Positions 49,882 to 61,583 of a stretch of 64,000 bases of DNA are shown here, one piece after another. A program made the position numbers and the translations under genes. The notes under the pieces were generated by a model. The model saw nothing but the letters and a program-made list of their open reading frames with translations, was not told the DNA's origin and ran no database searches. The stretch comes from Nigrospora sphaerica (taxonomy: Eukaryota; Ascomycota; Sordariomycetes; Amphisphaeriales; Apiosporaceae). Where the stretch lies: NCBI GenBank assembly GCA_018287875.1, contig JAGVVL010000013.1, positions 2,170,001-2,234,000 of the forward strand. Direction: 5' to 3'. Every line of letters starts with the position of its first letter. Position 1 is the stretch's first letter.

Positions 49882-51572
49882 GATATGGTGGGAAGACCGG
49901 GTGACCCTTGGACACTTGACTCGGACCTAAAAGCCCGATGTCATGTTGTATGGTTATGGGTCGCCGGCGAACAAGTTACGTACGCAGAAGGAGGTGGGCA
50001 GATGCCGAAGAGGACAGTGGTGTTTTACACTATGACCAAGAACGACCGGAGATGCTGCTCACTCTCTCTCGGATGTCGAGCCGGAAGGTTGCAGCCGAAT
50101 AATATCTCCACGAAGAGGCTCTCCGGTCCGGCCCAGAATCCCATGACCCAAGACACCCACCTGACCGCCACACCTGCCGCCGCGCGGAATGGATGCGACT
50201 GATCGCAAGGGCAACCCACGGGTGAGCACGATAACGGGGGTCCTTTTCTGCCGCCACGATCAGGCTGGGTTCCTGGCATCGGCTGCAGCTCGCCGGCACT
50301 GCTGGCAGCCGAGCCAGCGGGTTGAAGATACAGCCTAAAACGTGTATACGTACATACCGCCCCCGTCCCGCCATACACCCCAGCGTGCGCGTCGCCCGCC
50401 TTCTTGGCTCCTTCTTGTCTGAGAAGACGAACGATGGCGGGCCAGGCCAGTGTGAGCCGATGCCCAGGGTCGGGAGAGGGCAACGAGCGAGAACATGGTG
50501 TCATGGCCCGAGGCCCAGCCTGATACACGTATAGACGCTGTAATGCGAGTGCTACTGGGACAGTGCGCAAACGGGCCAGCGTGTTGGTTACTGGATTCGG
50601 ACAAGTCATCATCCGTCGACATGAGACCACCAGCTCACTAACCCCTAGCTGCAGCCAGCCCTATGGAGGAGGAAGTGGTCGGGGGCCGTGGGAGTCTTGG
50701 TCAATGTTGTTTTCCTCTCGTAGTTTTTCCTCCGCGAGACAGGTGCCCTGGCTCGTCGTGACATGGCCTGGGCCGCAACGAGTACCAAATGGGCTGTACG
50801 ACCATGGAGAGAAAGAGACCCTTGAGCAACCACTTCTACGTCAGGGTCCCTCGTGAAGAAGGCGGAATATCGGCATCTGATTGGCAGTAGGAGTCGGACA
50901 CTGCTCCGGCGGTATGCGCCAGCTCGCGGGCTTTTGGGGGGAGAGGGGACGAATTAGCGAGGGTGCAGGAAAGGCCGGCCTTTCCTCCGGGGTAGGTGTG
51001 TTTGGTGTAAGTCTCGTTCGTTCCATCAGCGGCCCGAATGAACTGTTGACAAGCGAGCGGATGTAAGGAAACAGTGCAAGAGCGGGCCAATCCACGGGGT
51101 CTGAGACCAGACTTACCGTGTAGAGCCGAGGCTGGCAAGGGTACAGAGGCACGCCCTCATTCGTCGACCGGATGACGACGCGGAAGCCGCGGCTGCGATG
51201 GATGGTGAGGACCTGGGCAGCCTGGGCTTGGCGGACCTGGTGCGAAGCCTCGGTAGTAGTACATTGTAGGTTGCGTATATTATTTTATGAACCGTCCGGT
51301 TTGTCAGCTTCCCGAAATGCGGAGAAGGCGGGAAGCCGCTTTGGGACATGTGTCTGGCGTCCCGTGATTGGGCCGTTGGACGGGAGAAGATGTGTCGGCC
51401 TGGTTCACTGTGTATGAGTACATTTAGGCCCTAGTCAGATGCTTTTCTTGAGATAAAGCTTTCCGGCGAAAGGGCTCACATCAACGCTTGCTTTTGCGAC
51501 GCTAGCAGCGGCCCAGGCACAAAAAAGCAACAAGATACCCAGAGAGGCCCGGGCCTACAAGGCGTCATCGGC
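49882..51572. promoter_or_regulatory. Divergent region between Zn-cluster regulator and hydrolase
   Basis: These 1.7 kb separate the regulator (minus) from the beta-lactamase-fold hydrolase (plus) and contain both promoters. No gene is supported within it. I saw no convincing paired CGG element close to the hydrolase start. Confidence 0.45.
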
Positions 51573-53056
51573 ATGTTAGAGACGCTCGAGAAAGCCGTGC
51601 AAGAAGGCGCCGTCATGGGCGCCGTCGTGGTTGCGCGAGGTACGGAAGCACAGAATCGAACCACCGGAGCGCCACTCCGGCTCGCAGGCGCCAATCCAAC
51701 CCCGGGCCTGCGTGATAACATCACCCGCCCCCTCCTTCTTGATCCTCCCCCCCCGGGCCGCCGCCCGCCGCTGCTTTTGGGAAAGACGGTCTCACCAGGA
51801 TACAGGTACCGTCGAATACCGTCATGCCGTCGGCCACCGCGCTCTGGCGCCCGCCGCCAGGCCCATGGAAAAGGACACAGTCTTCGTCATGGCCTCCATG
51901 ACCAAGCTCGTCACCACCATCGCCGCGCTCCAGCTGGTCGAGCGCGGCCTGCTCGCCCTCGACCAGGACGTCTCACCCCAGCTGCCCGTGCTGGCCGGCC
52001 AGCCCCTATTGACCGGCTTCGGTGACGACGGCGTGCCCCTCCTGAAGATGCGGGAGAAGCCCATTACCCTCCGCCATCTGCTGACCCACAGCTTCGGTGG
52101 TTCTTATGACTTCTTGAGCAGCGACATCGCCCGCTACCGCCGCCACCTCGGAATCGACGCCGTTCAGGGCACGACGGTAGAAGAGCTGTTCGCCACGCCA
52201 CTTCTTTACGAACCCGGGGACTCATGGACGTACGGGGGCGGCTTGGATGTACGTACAGCTCCCCAACGCCGAAAAGGCCCGGCTGCTGACCTCGGCCGAT
52301 CCACAGTGGACCGGCAAGCTTATCGAAAAGGTCGCCGGGATGTCCCTTGACCACTACACCAAGCGCTACATCCTCGAGCCCTTGGGGCTGAAGGACATGA
52401 CCTTCTGTGAGGCCCCAACCGCGTCGGCCGTACCGGCCATACCCCCCTTCCCACCCGGGGGTGTCAAGTGCTGATCATTAATCCCCGCCGTTCCAGGGCC
52501 CGCCGCGCACCCCGATATGGCTGACCGCATGGCCCGCATGACTATCCGGGGCCCGCAGGGGGGGAGGGCCGTGGAATCGCGCAGGCAGTTCGAGCTCGCG
52601 CCCGGCGTCTCGGAAGCCTGCGGCGGACAGGGGCTGTACGCCACGGCGACCGACTATGCCGCCCTCCTGCACTCGCTTCTCGTCGACGACGAGCGGCTCT
52701 TGAAGAAAGAGACGGCCGCCCTCATGTTCGAGCCGCAGCTGTCGCCCGCCGCCAAAGCCGCGCTGAACAAAGCCTTCAAGCAGCCCGGATGGGCCGTGGG
52801 CCATCATCCCGCCGGTGTCTATGACTGGGGGCTCGGCGGCCTGTTGGTGGACAATGATGACCAAAGCAACAGGAAGCGAGGGACCCTGTTATGGGGCGGA
52901 AGCATCAACAGCTCGTGGTTTCTCGATCGTGCCACCGGCGTCTGCGGCGTCTTTGGATGCAATCTCCTTCCTCCGGCCGACGTGCAGATCGAGAAGCTTC
53001 TCAAGGCCTTTGAAGATGATGTGTACGCGAGGGCAGCTGCGAAAGCACGTCTATAA
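51573..53056 (+). CDS. Serine beta-lactamase-fold esterase/transesterase
   Basis: Four exons (51573-51639, 51806-52248, 52307-52406, 52497-53056) give 389 residues. Introns are 166, 58 and 90 nt. The last donor (GTGAGG) was chosen because it yields the junction KDMTFWPAAHPDMADRM, which fits the family. The catalytic Ser53-Met-Thr-Lys56 (SxxK) follows a typical helix start. The second element is Tyr165 in SWTYGGGLDW. The third is LLWGGSINSSWFLD near the C-terminus. This is the pattern of class C beta-lactamase-like hydrolases such as EstB and LovD, which form an acyl-serine and cleave or transfer small esters. No signal peptide is seen, so it is probably cytosolic. Such genes are frequent in fungal secondary-metabolite and detoxification loci; the substrate cannot be inferred. 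Confidence 0.88.
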
Positions 53057-53433
53057 AAAAAACCTGCCTTTCGAGACCAACAGCTGTTTGAGGGTTTCGT
53101 GTCGTGATTCGTTCGGAATCAATCGCTCGTGGTTTAGTAGGACTGCGTTGGCGCGATGCTCACGCCGCCGTGGCAAGGCACCGCAAATCATAGTTGGGGG
53201 CGGGCTTTAGATGACATTCATACATAATCAGCGTACACAGTTACGGTAGTATGGTCCGAAGCAATGTCATTCATGCTCACGGCCCAGAAGTGGAAGCGTG
53301 TGTCGGGTCAGACTCTCCCCCTACCCCTGTTTCATGCCCATCTCTCTGGTCGAGTCGCCAGTGCTTACCCCCCCCCGTCGCCAGCCTCTGCTACCAAGAC
53401 GTGGGCAGGCAGGGAGAAGCAGATAGCAGACAC
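53057..53433. other. Convergent intergenic region
   Basis: Short 3' flanks of the hydrolase (plus) and RTF1 (minus). Nothing else is supported. Confidence 0.6.
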
Positions 53434-55567
53434 TCAGTCGATCTCCACATCGATGTCAAGATCAAGTGCCCCAATGATGTCGTCATCGACGAGGGGGCGG
53501 TGGATTTGGGGTATGCCCTTATTCACCTGGTTTGCCGATTGGTTCTGCTGCAGCTGTGCGATATGAGGCGGTATCGGCTTGCTTGCGGACGCGTCCAGTT
53601 TGGGCGTACCATGGGCTGGAGTCGGGGTGTTACTGGCAGGTGTGGAATCCTTGCGCTGCGTGCTCTGCCGTCGAGTCGCGTCGCCAGTGCCCTCGCGTGC
53701 CTTGGCTTTCTCCTTGAGCTGGGCTTTGCGGACCTCCTCGGCATTGCGACGCCGGTTCTCGGCATTGAGCTGGGCCAGACGGTCTTGTTGGGAAACAGCT
53801 TGAGACGCCCTCTTATTCGGCGTCAAGCTTGTTCTAAAAGCAAGCCGGGGAGTCTCAACAGAGTCGAGTTTCCGTTGGAGTTCGGCGGCCTTTTCATGAT
53901 CTCCTCGTGCTTTGGCCTCTTCGATCGAGTTGGCCAGTCGGTTGCGCTCGGTGGGCGCAAACATTTTGCGCAGCTCACGCTCACGTTGTAGTTTTTCGTC
54001 GAGTTCGCGGTCAGTCCAGGATCGGTTGCGTAGCTTGTTTATGTCATCAATCTTATCGTTGAGCATTGACTTCTTAGGAAACGCAACGCTTTCAGCCTGA
54101 GCCGTCACTTTGTAGCGGTTGAACTCTGCCTGGATACAGAATCAGTACGGGTATGTAGGATTGAGAATCATGTTCGGCTACTGACCTCGGTGAATTCACC
54201 CTCGGAACAGGCGATGAAAGGCCACTCTCGCTCTGCCTTGCCATGAGCGGCAACAATGTACTGATCCGTGACAAAACTCTGGCCGTTGGGCTTTTCCATC
54301 GCATAGGGTTTGCCAGTCGCAAAATCTAAAGACGCATTAACAACAGCGATCCAGAGGTCGGTTCGCTCCAGCTGGTACATACCCTTGATGACTGCCATGC
54401 GGTAGACGTTGGCGCCGTGAGCATCCGGGCCAATGCAGATGCGAACAAAGCAACCTTTCATGGCGTTCTCAAATCCTGGGAAAAAACAAATTTGGGCGAA
54501 GCGACTGCGGCTTAGTCGCACCCGTTCGATATCACGCAACTCTGCCGGCGGTGACTCTTTGACCTCAGGGGTGTGCGATGACCGCGACCGTCGGTTGCGG
54601 TCATCCCACCCGAGGTCGCTATCGTTGTCGCGATCGTCATCGTCGTCCGGGCTGTCACGGGTGGCAGAGGTGGTCTTGTCTTTGTTGCGCTCGCGGTCTT
54701 CGTCAAAGCGACGCTTGCGATCTTGTCTCTCGGCACGGGCGCGGCGCAGTGACTCGATGCCCGAGCTGGTCTCGCCCACTTTAGCGCCTCCGACCTTGGT
54801 GCGCTGTCGCGACGTCTTGCGCTGCGCCTCCTCGAGCTCTGCGTCATTGGCCTTGCGCTTCTTGGCTGCTTTCTTGTCGCTCTCGTTTTGGCTTACAAGC
54901 TGACGTAGCAGACGGTTCTGTCGCTGGAGCTCGATGTCGTGCATGCGCTCAGCAAGGATAGATTCACGTTCCACCTCTCGGAGGCCCATGATATGCTCCT
55001 TCTCCTCTTCGTTCGTATACATGCCTTCAAAAGGGTATTTATTTTCCTCGTCGTCAAGCATGTTGCCGCCAGCCGCAGAGGCCGCGTCGGAGTCGCTCTC
55101 GTCCATCGGTGCGGATTCCTGTGATGCTACCGAAGCTGCGTCGGAGGAGCTGCCATAGGGATGCATGTTAATATGTGCGGTATTGAACGGCAGGGTGGCG
55201 GAGTTGCCGGCGGTTCGGCGCATGATGGGCACCATGTCTTTTGAGGGGGATGTGGCAACCTGTTGTATGTGCATTGTTTGGAGGAAGGAGTGAAGGGAAG
55301 TGCTGGTGTAAACGGGGGAGGAGGACAAGCCGATTAATCAGGCTAGGACACGCAATGGGAAGGAAGTACATACGCCTCGCCTTCTTCCTCGTCCGAGTAG
55401 TCTTTCTTGGTTTTTTTTGCCGGCGTCTTTTTTGCCGAATTCTTCTCCTCAGGCTCCGGCGACCCGGATTCGGACTTGCTAATGTTCATCGCCTGCTCCG
55501 ATCCCTCGTCATCCGAGGACTCGTCGCCCCCGACGAGGGCCAAGAGCTCATCATCGACGTCCGCCAT
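53434..55567 (-). CDS. rtf1: RTF1, Paf1 complex subunit
   Basis: Three exons (55374-55567, 54186-55149, 53434-54129) give 617 residues. The introns are 224 nt (GTATGT donor) and 56 nt (GTCAGT donor). The protein starts MADVDDELLALVGGDESSDD, the typical acidic opening. A Lys-rich and acidic stretch follows, then the histone-modification region with FEGMYTNEEEKEHIMGLREVERE (about 105-130), a basic coiled coil (about 150-215), and the Plus3 domain (about 268-400: IERVRLSRSRFAQ, FVRICIG, GKPYAMEKPNGQSFVTDQ). The C-terminal part is a long charged helix and a Pro-containing tail. Rtf1 binds elongating RNA polymerase II through phosphorylated Spt5 and stimulates H2B ubiquitination. It is nuclear. 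The exon 1-2 junction was picked because only that acceptor keeps the acidic frame. Confidence 0.95.
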
Positions 55568-56235
55568 TTTGACACCTTGCTTATGGGATGCCGGGTTTCA
55601 AGCGATTTCGCGGTGGGTACAGGCGCCGCAGTCGATCGCGAATCGGACCAGTATAGCCAGAGCCGTGCAGCAACACGAGCGGTATCGAATGCGCCGAGCT
55701 CGGTAGCCCCAAGTATGGCAAGCCGCTGCGGGAGCAAGGACAAGAAGGCGAGCGATAGCAATACGGAGCAGTGGCGATGCGTCGACAGCGGCAAGTCAGC
55801 AGGGACTGGGCGGAGGCTGAAAGGTGTGAATCCCCTATTCCGGATAAAAGTTGGGAGAAAGTCAACAATGATCTTGCTGGCTTTCAGGCTCAGCCTTGTC
55901 CAATGCGTCCAAGGCGCTCGCGTATGCAGCTTCTGGATTGGCTGCAAGTTGCTGGCAGCCGGGGCCAGCTGGGGGCGACTTGGCCACACCTCCTGCTGCA
56001 CCTGGAGGACGGGAGCTAAGACGGGCTAGCTACAGCGCAGATAAGATAAGCGCAGGTACCGACTGACGGATCAGGCTCACTGATGGATGTTAGCCTCACC
56101 CTATCCCTGTCGGCTCCATTTCATGCGTGTGTGGGATGGCATGAGATCAACTCGATCCAGAAGAGCTGGGGTACGACATCGTCATTTGATTGTCCACTCT
56201 CACATCTACGCCCTCGCAACCAGTCCAGCGCCGCT
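55568..56235. promoter_or_regulatory. Divergent promoter of rtf1 and coq7
   Basis: A 0.67 kb region between two oppositely transcribed housekeeping genes. No TATA box is evident toward either. An ATG at 56083 is in frame with coq7 and could give a 51-residue longer product. Confidence 0.5.
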
Positions 56236-57080
56236 ATGGCCTCATCCCGGGAGATCATGCGCGCCTTGCGCCGCAGTAGCCAACTACCCATCCATGACTT
56301 TCTTATTCCTGCCTTGCTCCCATCGGGTCGGCGTTGCATATCTACCACATCTTGCAGGAAAAGTGCGTCGCCAGTCCAGGATGGCCCGGCTGCCCCGAGC
56401 TCCCAGAAGCCCAGGCGTAAGCCCTTGACTAAGGAGCAGCGGGAATTTCTCTCCTCTGCCGTAAGGGATCCCACTGCCTGGTTATGTTTCTCGCCGCGCC
56501 TCTTCTCCCTTCCTATACCCCATGGCTTACACCTCGTCCTCCCCAGCTCCGTGTAAACCAAGCAGGCGAGCTTGCCGCCACCCTGATCTATACTGCACAA
56601 AAGCCGCCCTTGGTCAACGCCCACCCACATCTGCGCCCTCTCATGTCACACATGTATGAACAAGAGGCCGGCCACCTGCGAACCTTCAACGCGTTGATCG
56701 CCAAGCATCGCGTTCGCCCCACGGCCATGTACCCACTCTGGTCCTTGATGTCGACAGGACTGGGCTGGGGCACGGCAGTCATGGGGCGCGAGGCTGCCAT
56801 GGCATGCACCGAGGCTGTCGAAACCGAGATCGGCACCCACTACAACTCTCAGATCCGGACGCTGCTGGAGATGTTCAGTGAATGGGAGGCGGAGGGCTAC
56901 GAAGTCGGTGACGAATTCAAGGACCTCATTAGCACCTTACGGAGAATCCGCGACGAGGAACTGGAGCACCTGGACCACGCTGTCGAGCACGACGCCAAGA
57001 GCGCACAGCCGTATTGGTTACTGACCAATGCTATCCGCGCCGGGTGCCGCGGCGCGATTTGGGTCAGTGAACGCATCTAG
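56236..57080 (+). CDS. coq7: COQ7, 5-demethoxyubiquinone hydroxylase
   Basis: Two exons (56236-56460, 56547-57080) give 252 residues. The 86-nt intron has a GTAAGG donor and a CCCAG acceptor, phase 0. The N-terminal 60 residues are basic and Ser-rich (MRALRRSSQLP...), a mitochondrial presequence. The mature part is a ferritin-like four-helix di-iron protein: RVNQAGELAA with Glu83, EQEAGH with Glu115 and His118, the helix with TEAVETEIGTHY, and RDEELEHLDHAVEH carrying the last Glu and His ligands. It hydroxylates demethoxyubiquinol in the inner mitochondrial membrane, the penultimate step of ubiquinone synthesis. Length and all ligands fit the family. An in-frame ATG 153 nt upstream exists, but the chosen start gives the better presequence. 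Confidence 0.94.
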
Positions 57081-60022
57081 AGTCCCGTCTCTCAGTAAGG
57101 TATATGGCATTCTACCCACTCCGCCCGCCATCATGTTGTATTATTACTTTGTACTTTGCCCATAGTTTAGAGAAGGCGAAAAGACGGGTATCCGGTGTTG
57201 CCTCTGGTTCTGAGGGCTCCAACCATCCGAGGGAAGGGTTGAGCCACCGAACTTCCGCAATGGAGCCATGCTGTGGTCTACAAACATACTGCTCCCAAAA
57301 AAAGACTGTACCCGAAAAGGTTCATCTCAAAGCTGCATTCCCCATGCTTTCAGGGGGGCATTGTCTTTTTGGGAGGGGGAAGCAGTTGATCATAGTCGCC
57401 CCACACGTGTGTATCCCTCATGGCGTTTCTATCGGCCAAGCCATTGGAATACTGTACAGCAGTCTTCCTGCTTCATCAAAGGGATAGGTATCATAACCAG
57501 CCTAGCAGCACGTGTTCTCTAAAACGTGGCTAGTCAGCCTATATGAGTGTTACGCCTGCCTTAGAATTATCATCACAGAGTAATAAGAGGAGCATCATAG
57601 AAGTTTGTTTGTGCCATGGACAGTTCCGATGTGGTGCGCAAGTTGGGTACAGAGAGGCAGAAATTGTTGGATAGGGCCATTGCTGCCCCAAGTATTCGCC
57701 TGATGTAGAGTCCGATCGAGCAATCTACTTTCACCGACAGACGAAGAGAACCGGCAGCGGCATTATCCGCCGGGCCTACATGACTGCCCCTCCCAGGGTT
57801 TCATAGATGCGATGCAGATCCATTGGATCCATTAAACACGGCGAGTAGGGAATTGGGTTTGTTTTTTTGATCGAGTCAATTGCTACTAAGATGGACACCC
57901 AGTTGCATAGGCTTCATCACGATCTACGGATGGCATGAACCTCTCCGGAACTCGGATCATTGCCGGGTTTCATGCCGGAAGCCAGCACATAGACAGGATC
58001 GCGATCATTATGCTCTACTGCGCAGTTGAATGTCGCGGGTTACAGAACCTGGTTGGCAGGAACCAGCCCTCACAGTTGTCTCGGTATGTGGTGGTGAAAC
58101 GGGAAAGGCATGAAGACGGCCTCACCGCCCATGAAGCAGATGCATGCACCCATGGATGGAAAGGGCATTCGTGGCGAATGCCGAAAGCACAGAGACTTCC
58201 ACTTGCCGGAAGAGCATGCATGGCCCGCGACCGCTGATTTGATCGGTCGAATGTCTATCCGGGTTATGTTCCCACATCACCAGCCAGTGATTCATGAGCT
58301 GAGCAACCCTGGGACGTTTAGTGACATAGGTGCCGTCTTGCCTCAGTCTACTTCGGGCTGAGTTTGGGAGCACCATTGGCCCATGAAGCGGGAGTGCTGA
58401 CCGGGAGGACTTCTTGCACTCACACACATGTAAAAATCATGTCATTCCGTGCACGTGTGTATGTGTTTGTGATCCGTACGTTGTAGGTGGTTGCATCGCT
58501 TCCAATGGATCCATCCACGGCCTTACTATAGGTTGGAGAGAGCCATGGGGGCTGCTACGGTTATGAAAACAAGCTTTTTGACGGGTCCGTAACCGCCCGC
58601 TTGGCGACGCACGGGGCGGCGCGCTTCGCCTAGATTCGGCAAGTCAGGTTCCACGTGGACGACGCATCGAGCTCTCAGGGGCAGCCCTTCCCTGAAAGAG
58701 GTTCCCCTCCAGAGGTTCATATCGTGGAAACCTGTCATCCTGGAGGAGATGGATGAAGGGTTGTCACCCCGGGCCCGTCTACCGGCCGCGCTATCACAGA
58801 TCCTCCTCCCGAGCGATCAGCTTGCAACGGGCAACCAGCCCATCCACTGCCATCCATGATGGATGCATTTTGGAATATGGAGGAAACCCTCGAGTAGACT
58901 AGATCGGTGCACCGGTCGCGTACCCGACGCGTCACCCCCTTCTCTCGCATGACACCGAAGTAGCCCGCACCAGTTGCCTATCGTTTCACTGCCGAGCAAT
59001 CACCAGAGCGGACCTGGAGCTCCGGCCGCTCGTGCCATCTTCCGCGAGCGCACGAAAACCTGCCGCGCTTTCTTCCCCGGAGCCAAGACCGGGATCCTGC
59101 CCTGATAGCAGGTGATCATCCACCAATAGGTGCCACCACTGGCTAGGACGTACAGTGTAGATGCTAGCTTCAGTGCGCCTTCATAGCTCTGATTTGAGCT
59201 GCCTGAGTTGAACGATGACGTGTCAGTGTCAACCGGCCCACGGGGGAAGTAATGCAGAGAAGGTGTCTGGGTCGCCGGGGGGTAACGAGCCGGGGGTAAC
59301 GAGCCGGGACATGGAGGACGAGCCACCGGACGGTTGTGAAGGGCCCAGCGCTTCTGCGGGCCTCCCAAATGATAACTAAGTGGGTAACCTGGCAGGTGCC
59401 TTCGAGATCCAAAGACGGCAACCACTGGGCAGGCTCGGCATGTCCTCGAAACCCCATGGGACTAGAGAGTGCCGAGTCCTCTAAATTAGGCTGAGGATGA
59501 GTATGTAAAACACTACTTGTCTGCTTGCCTTTCAATTACGCATCGCTGAAGGCAGAAGTGTTGAGGCATTTACACAAATACCCAGATGGATTACGGCAGG
59601 TAAGTACTGGTTTTACCTGCCTCCCATCTCAGCCCGTATGGGCCATGGTACTAGATGCCTTACCTGCCTGGTATCGCGACTTCCAACGCAACCTCACACG
59701 GGGACTATAGTTGCTTGCCCGACTAAAGAAGTAGGGACGTGATCAACCGACCCCACGTGCCCCGAAGCATCCCGTGTGCCTAATGTTGCGTCAAGGAAAC
59801 AGCAAGGCAATCAGCTCCTGTGACTGTTTGCCATTGCCATAAAACCTGGCTTCTCCCGCCATCCATCTTCCATGCAAATCTTCCCGTCTATCCCCTCATC
59901 CATTTATTCCTTGCCTACCCCCAATCTCCCACCCCAGGCTGACTCTCCACGTCGATTAGCAACTTTGAAACCCATCCTCCTCAGCTTCATTTCTAACCCT
60001 CACATCCTCGTCTGATCTCACC
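57081..60022. other. 2.9 kb gene-free interval
   Basis: No gene is supported. Composition is close to balanced, with stops in all frames. A 15-base direct duplication containing GGTAACGAGCCG occurs at about 59280-59310. The last 200 bases are C/T-rich leader of the protease gene. Confidence 0.55.
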
Positions 60023-61583
60023 ATGGAGCCCATCTTTGCTGCTCAGAAGCAGATCATCAACACCATGGGCCTCCAAAAGGTCCGAGTGGTCCGCAATCCT
60101 AACTATCAGCGCCACGGGACCAAGTCTTACGTCTCCCTTCTCAACCGCTTCGGTTTCAACCCAACCCGGCCTGGACCCTACCATCATGTCGCTAAGACGT
60201 CGGGCCTCGAAACCTTGAAGAAGGTTGTCGGACGTCGCCCTCGTCAGGACCGCATCCTTGTGAAAAAGACTGGCGACGCGGAGCACGGCCAAGTGACTGC
60301 TGAGGATCAACAGAACGATTCCATGTGAGTTGACCGACATCGACTCAAATGGCTGAATATGCAAGACAGGCTTCCTATCTGACACGCAACAGGTACCTTT
60401 GTGAGGTACAGATAGGCACGCCGCCGCAGAAATTCATGCTGGACTTCGACACTGGCTCGGCTGATCTTTGGGTTTGCTCCACGCTGGGCCAGTCGGCTCA
60501 GGGGCAGCACAATCTCTTCGATCCCAAGAAGTCATCCACGTTCCACAAGCTTCCTGGGAAGGAGTGGGAAATTTCGTATGGTGACGGTTCTCGCGCTTCT
60601 GGCTCCTGCGGCAGCGATAACGTTGTCATTGGAGGCCTCAAGATTCAGGGCCAGACCGTGGAGATGGCCGAAAAGGTCAGTACAAGGGCGGAACTGATGT
60701 CAAACTGCCGTGCACACTGCTAACCAGGACACAGCTGTCCGACCAATTTGTCCAAAGCACAGGCGACGGGCTTCTTGGGCTGGCCTTCGGCTCCATCAAC
60801 ACGGTGAAGAACAAGTTGGGTGTATCGGAACCTGCTGATACGCCGGTGGAAAACATGATGGCCCAAAAGGATATTCCCCAGGATTCGCAGCTGTTTACAT
60901 CGGCCTTCTACAGTGATCGAGACCAAAACCCCGACTCGTTCTACACCTTCGGCTTTATCGATCGGGACCTTGTCGGCGACAATGAGATCCATTGGACTCG
61001 CATCGACAAATCCCAAGGCTTTTGGCAGTTCCCGTCCACGACATACTCGGTCAACGGCCAGTCGTATACCCAGACTGGCAACACAGCCATTGCCGACACG
61101 GGAACCACGCTGGCCCTGATGTCGGACACAGTCTGCGAGGCGCTCTACAAGAATATCCCCGGCGCCACCTACGATGATCAGAACCAGGGATGGGTCTTCC
61201 CGCTGTCAACCAAGGTCGAAGACATGCCGGACTTCCGTGTCGACGTGGGCGGCAAGGAGTTTGTCATCCAGGCCGAAGACTTGGCTTTCGCACCAGCCGA
61301 TCAGCAGAACTGGTACGGCGGCGTCCAGTCTCGAGGAGATCTCGAGTTCGACATCCTCGGTGACACGTTCCTGAAGAGCTGCTACGCGGTGAGTCCCTTT
61401 CCCGTCGACTCGCAACAGAGCGGTCACCAGCTGACAAGTGAGCAGATTTGGGACCAGGGCAAGGACCGCTTCGGCGTCATTCCCAAGATTGAGAAGACGC
61501 AAAACCTGACGCCCCCGGCAGCTGGTGATGGTGGTCTGGGCGGCGGCAAGAAGGTCACCAGTGCGTCTATGGTGTGTGCCTAG
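60023..61583 (+). CDS. Pepsin-like aspartic protease without evident signal peptide
   Basis: Four exons (60023-60324, 60393-60675, 60735-61388, 61446-61583) give 458 residues. Introns are 68, 59 and 57 nt with donors GTGAGT, GTCAGT and GTGAGT. The bilobed A1 fold has both catalytic Asp motifs: DFDTGSADLWV (Asp120) and AIADTGTTLALMS (Asp316). The flap Tyr is in ISYGDGSRASG, and FDILGDTFLKSCYA leads to the C-terminal RFGVIPKI. The first 100 residues are basic and propeptide-like (about 70 residues with KK and RR pairs), but the extreme N-terminus MEPIFAAQKQIINTMGLQKV has no hydrophobic core. Either this is a non-classically located protease, or a 5' exon with a signal peptide is missing. The C-terminal tail (about 30 residues, Gly-rich) shows no clear GPI-anchor signal. 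Confidence 0.9.

Noticed and set aside
52461..52496. A 36-nt intron in the hydrolase gene
   Set aside because: Shorter than other introns here; the GTGAGG donor at 52407 gives a 90-nt intron and a protein junction that fits the family.
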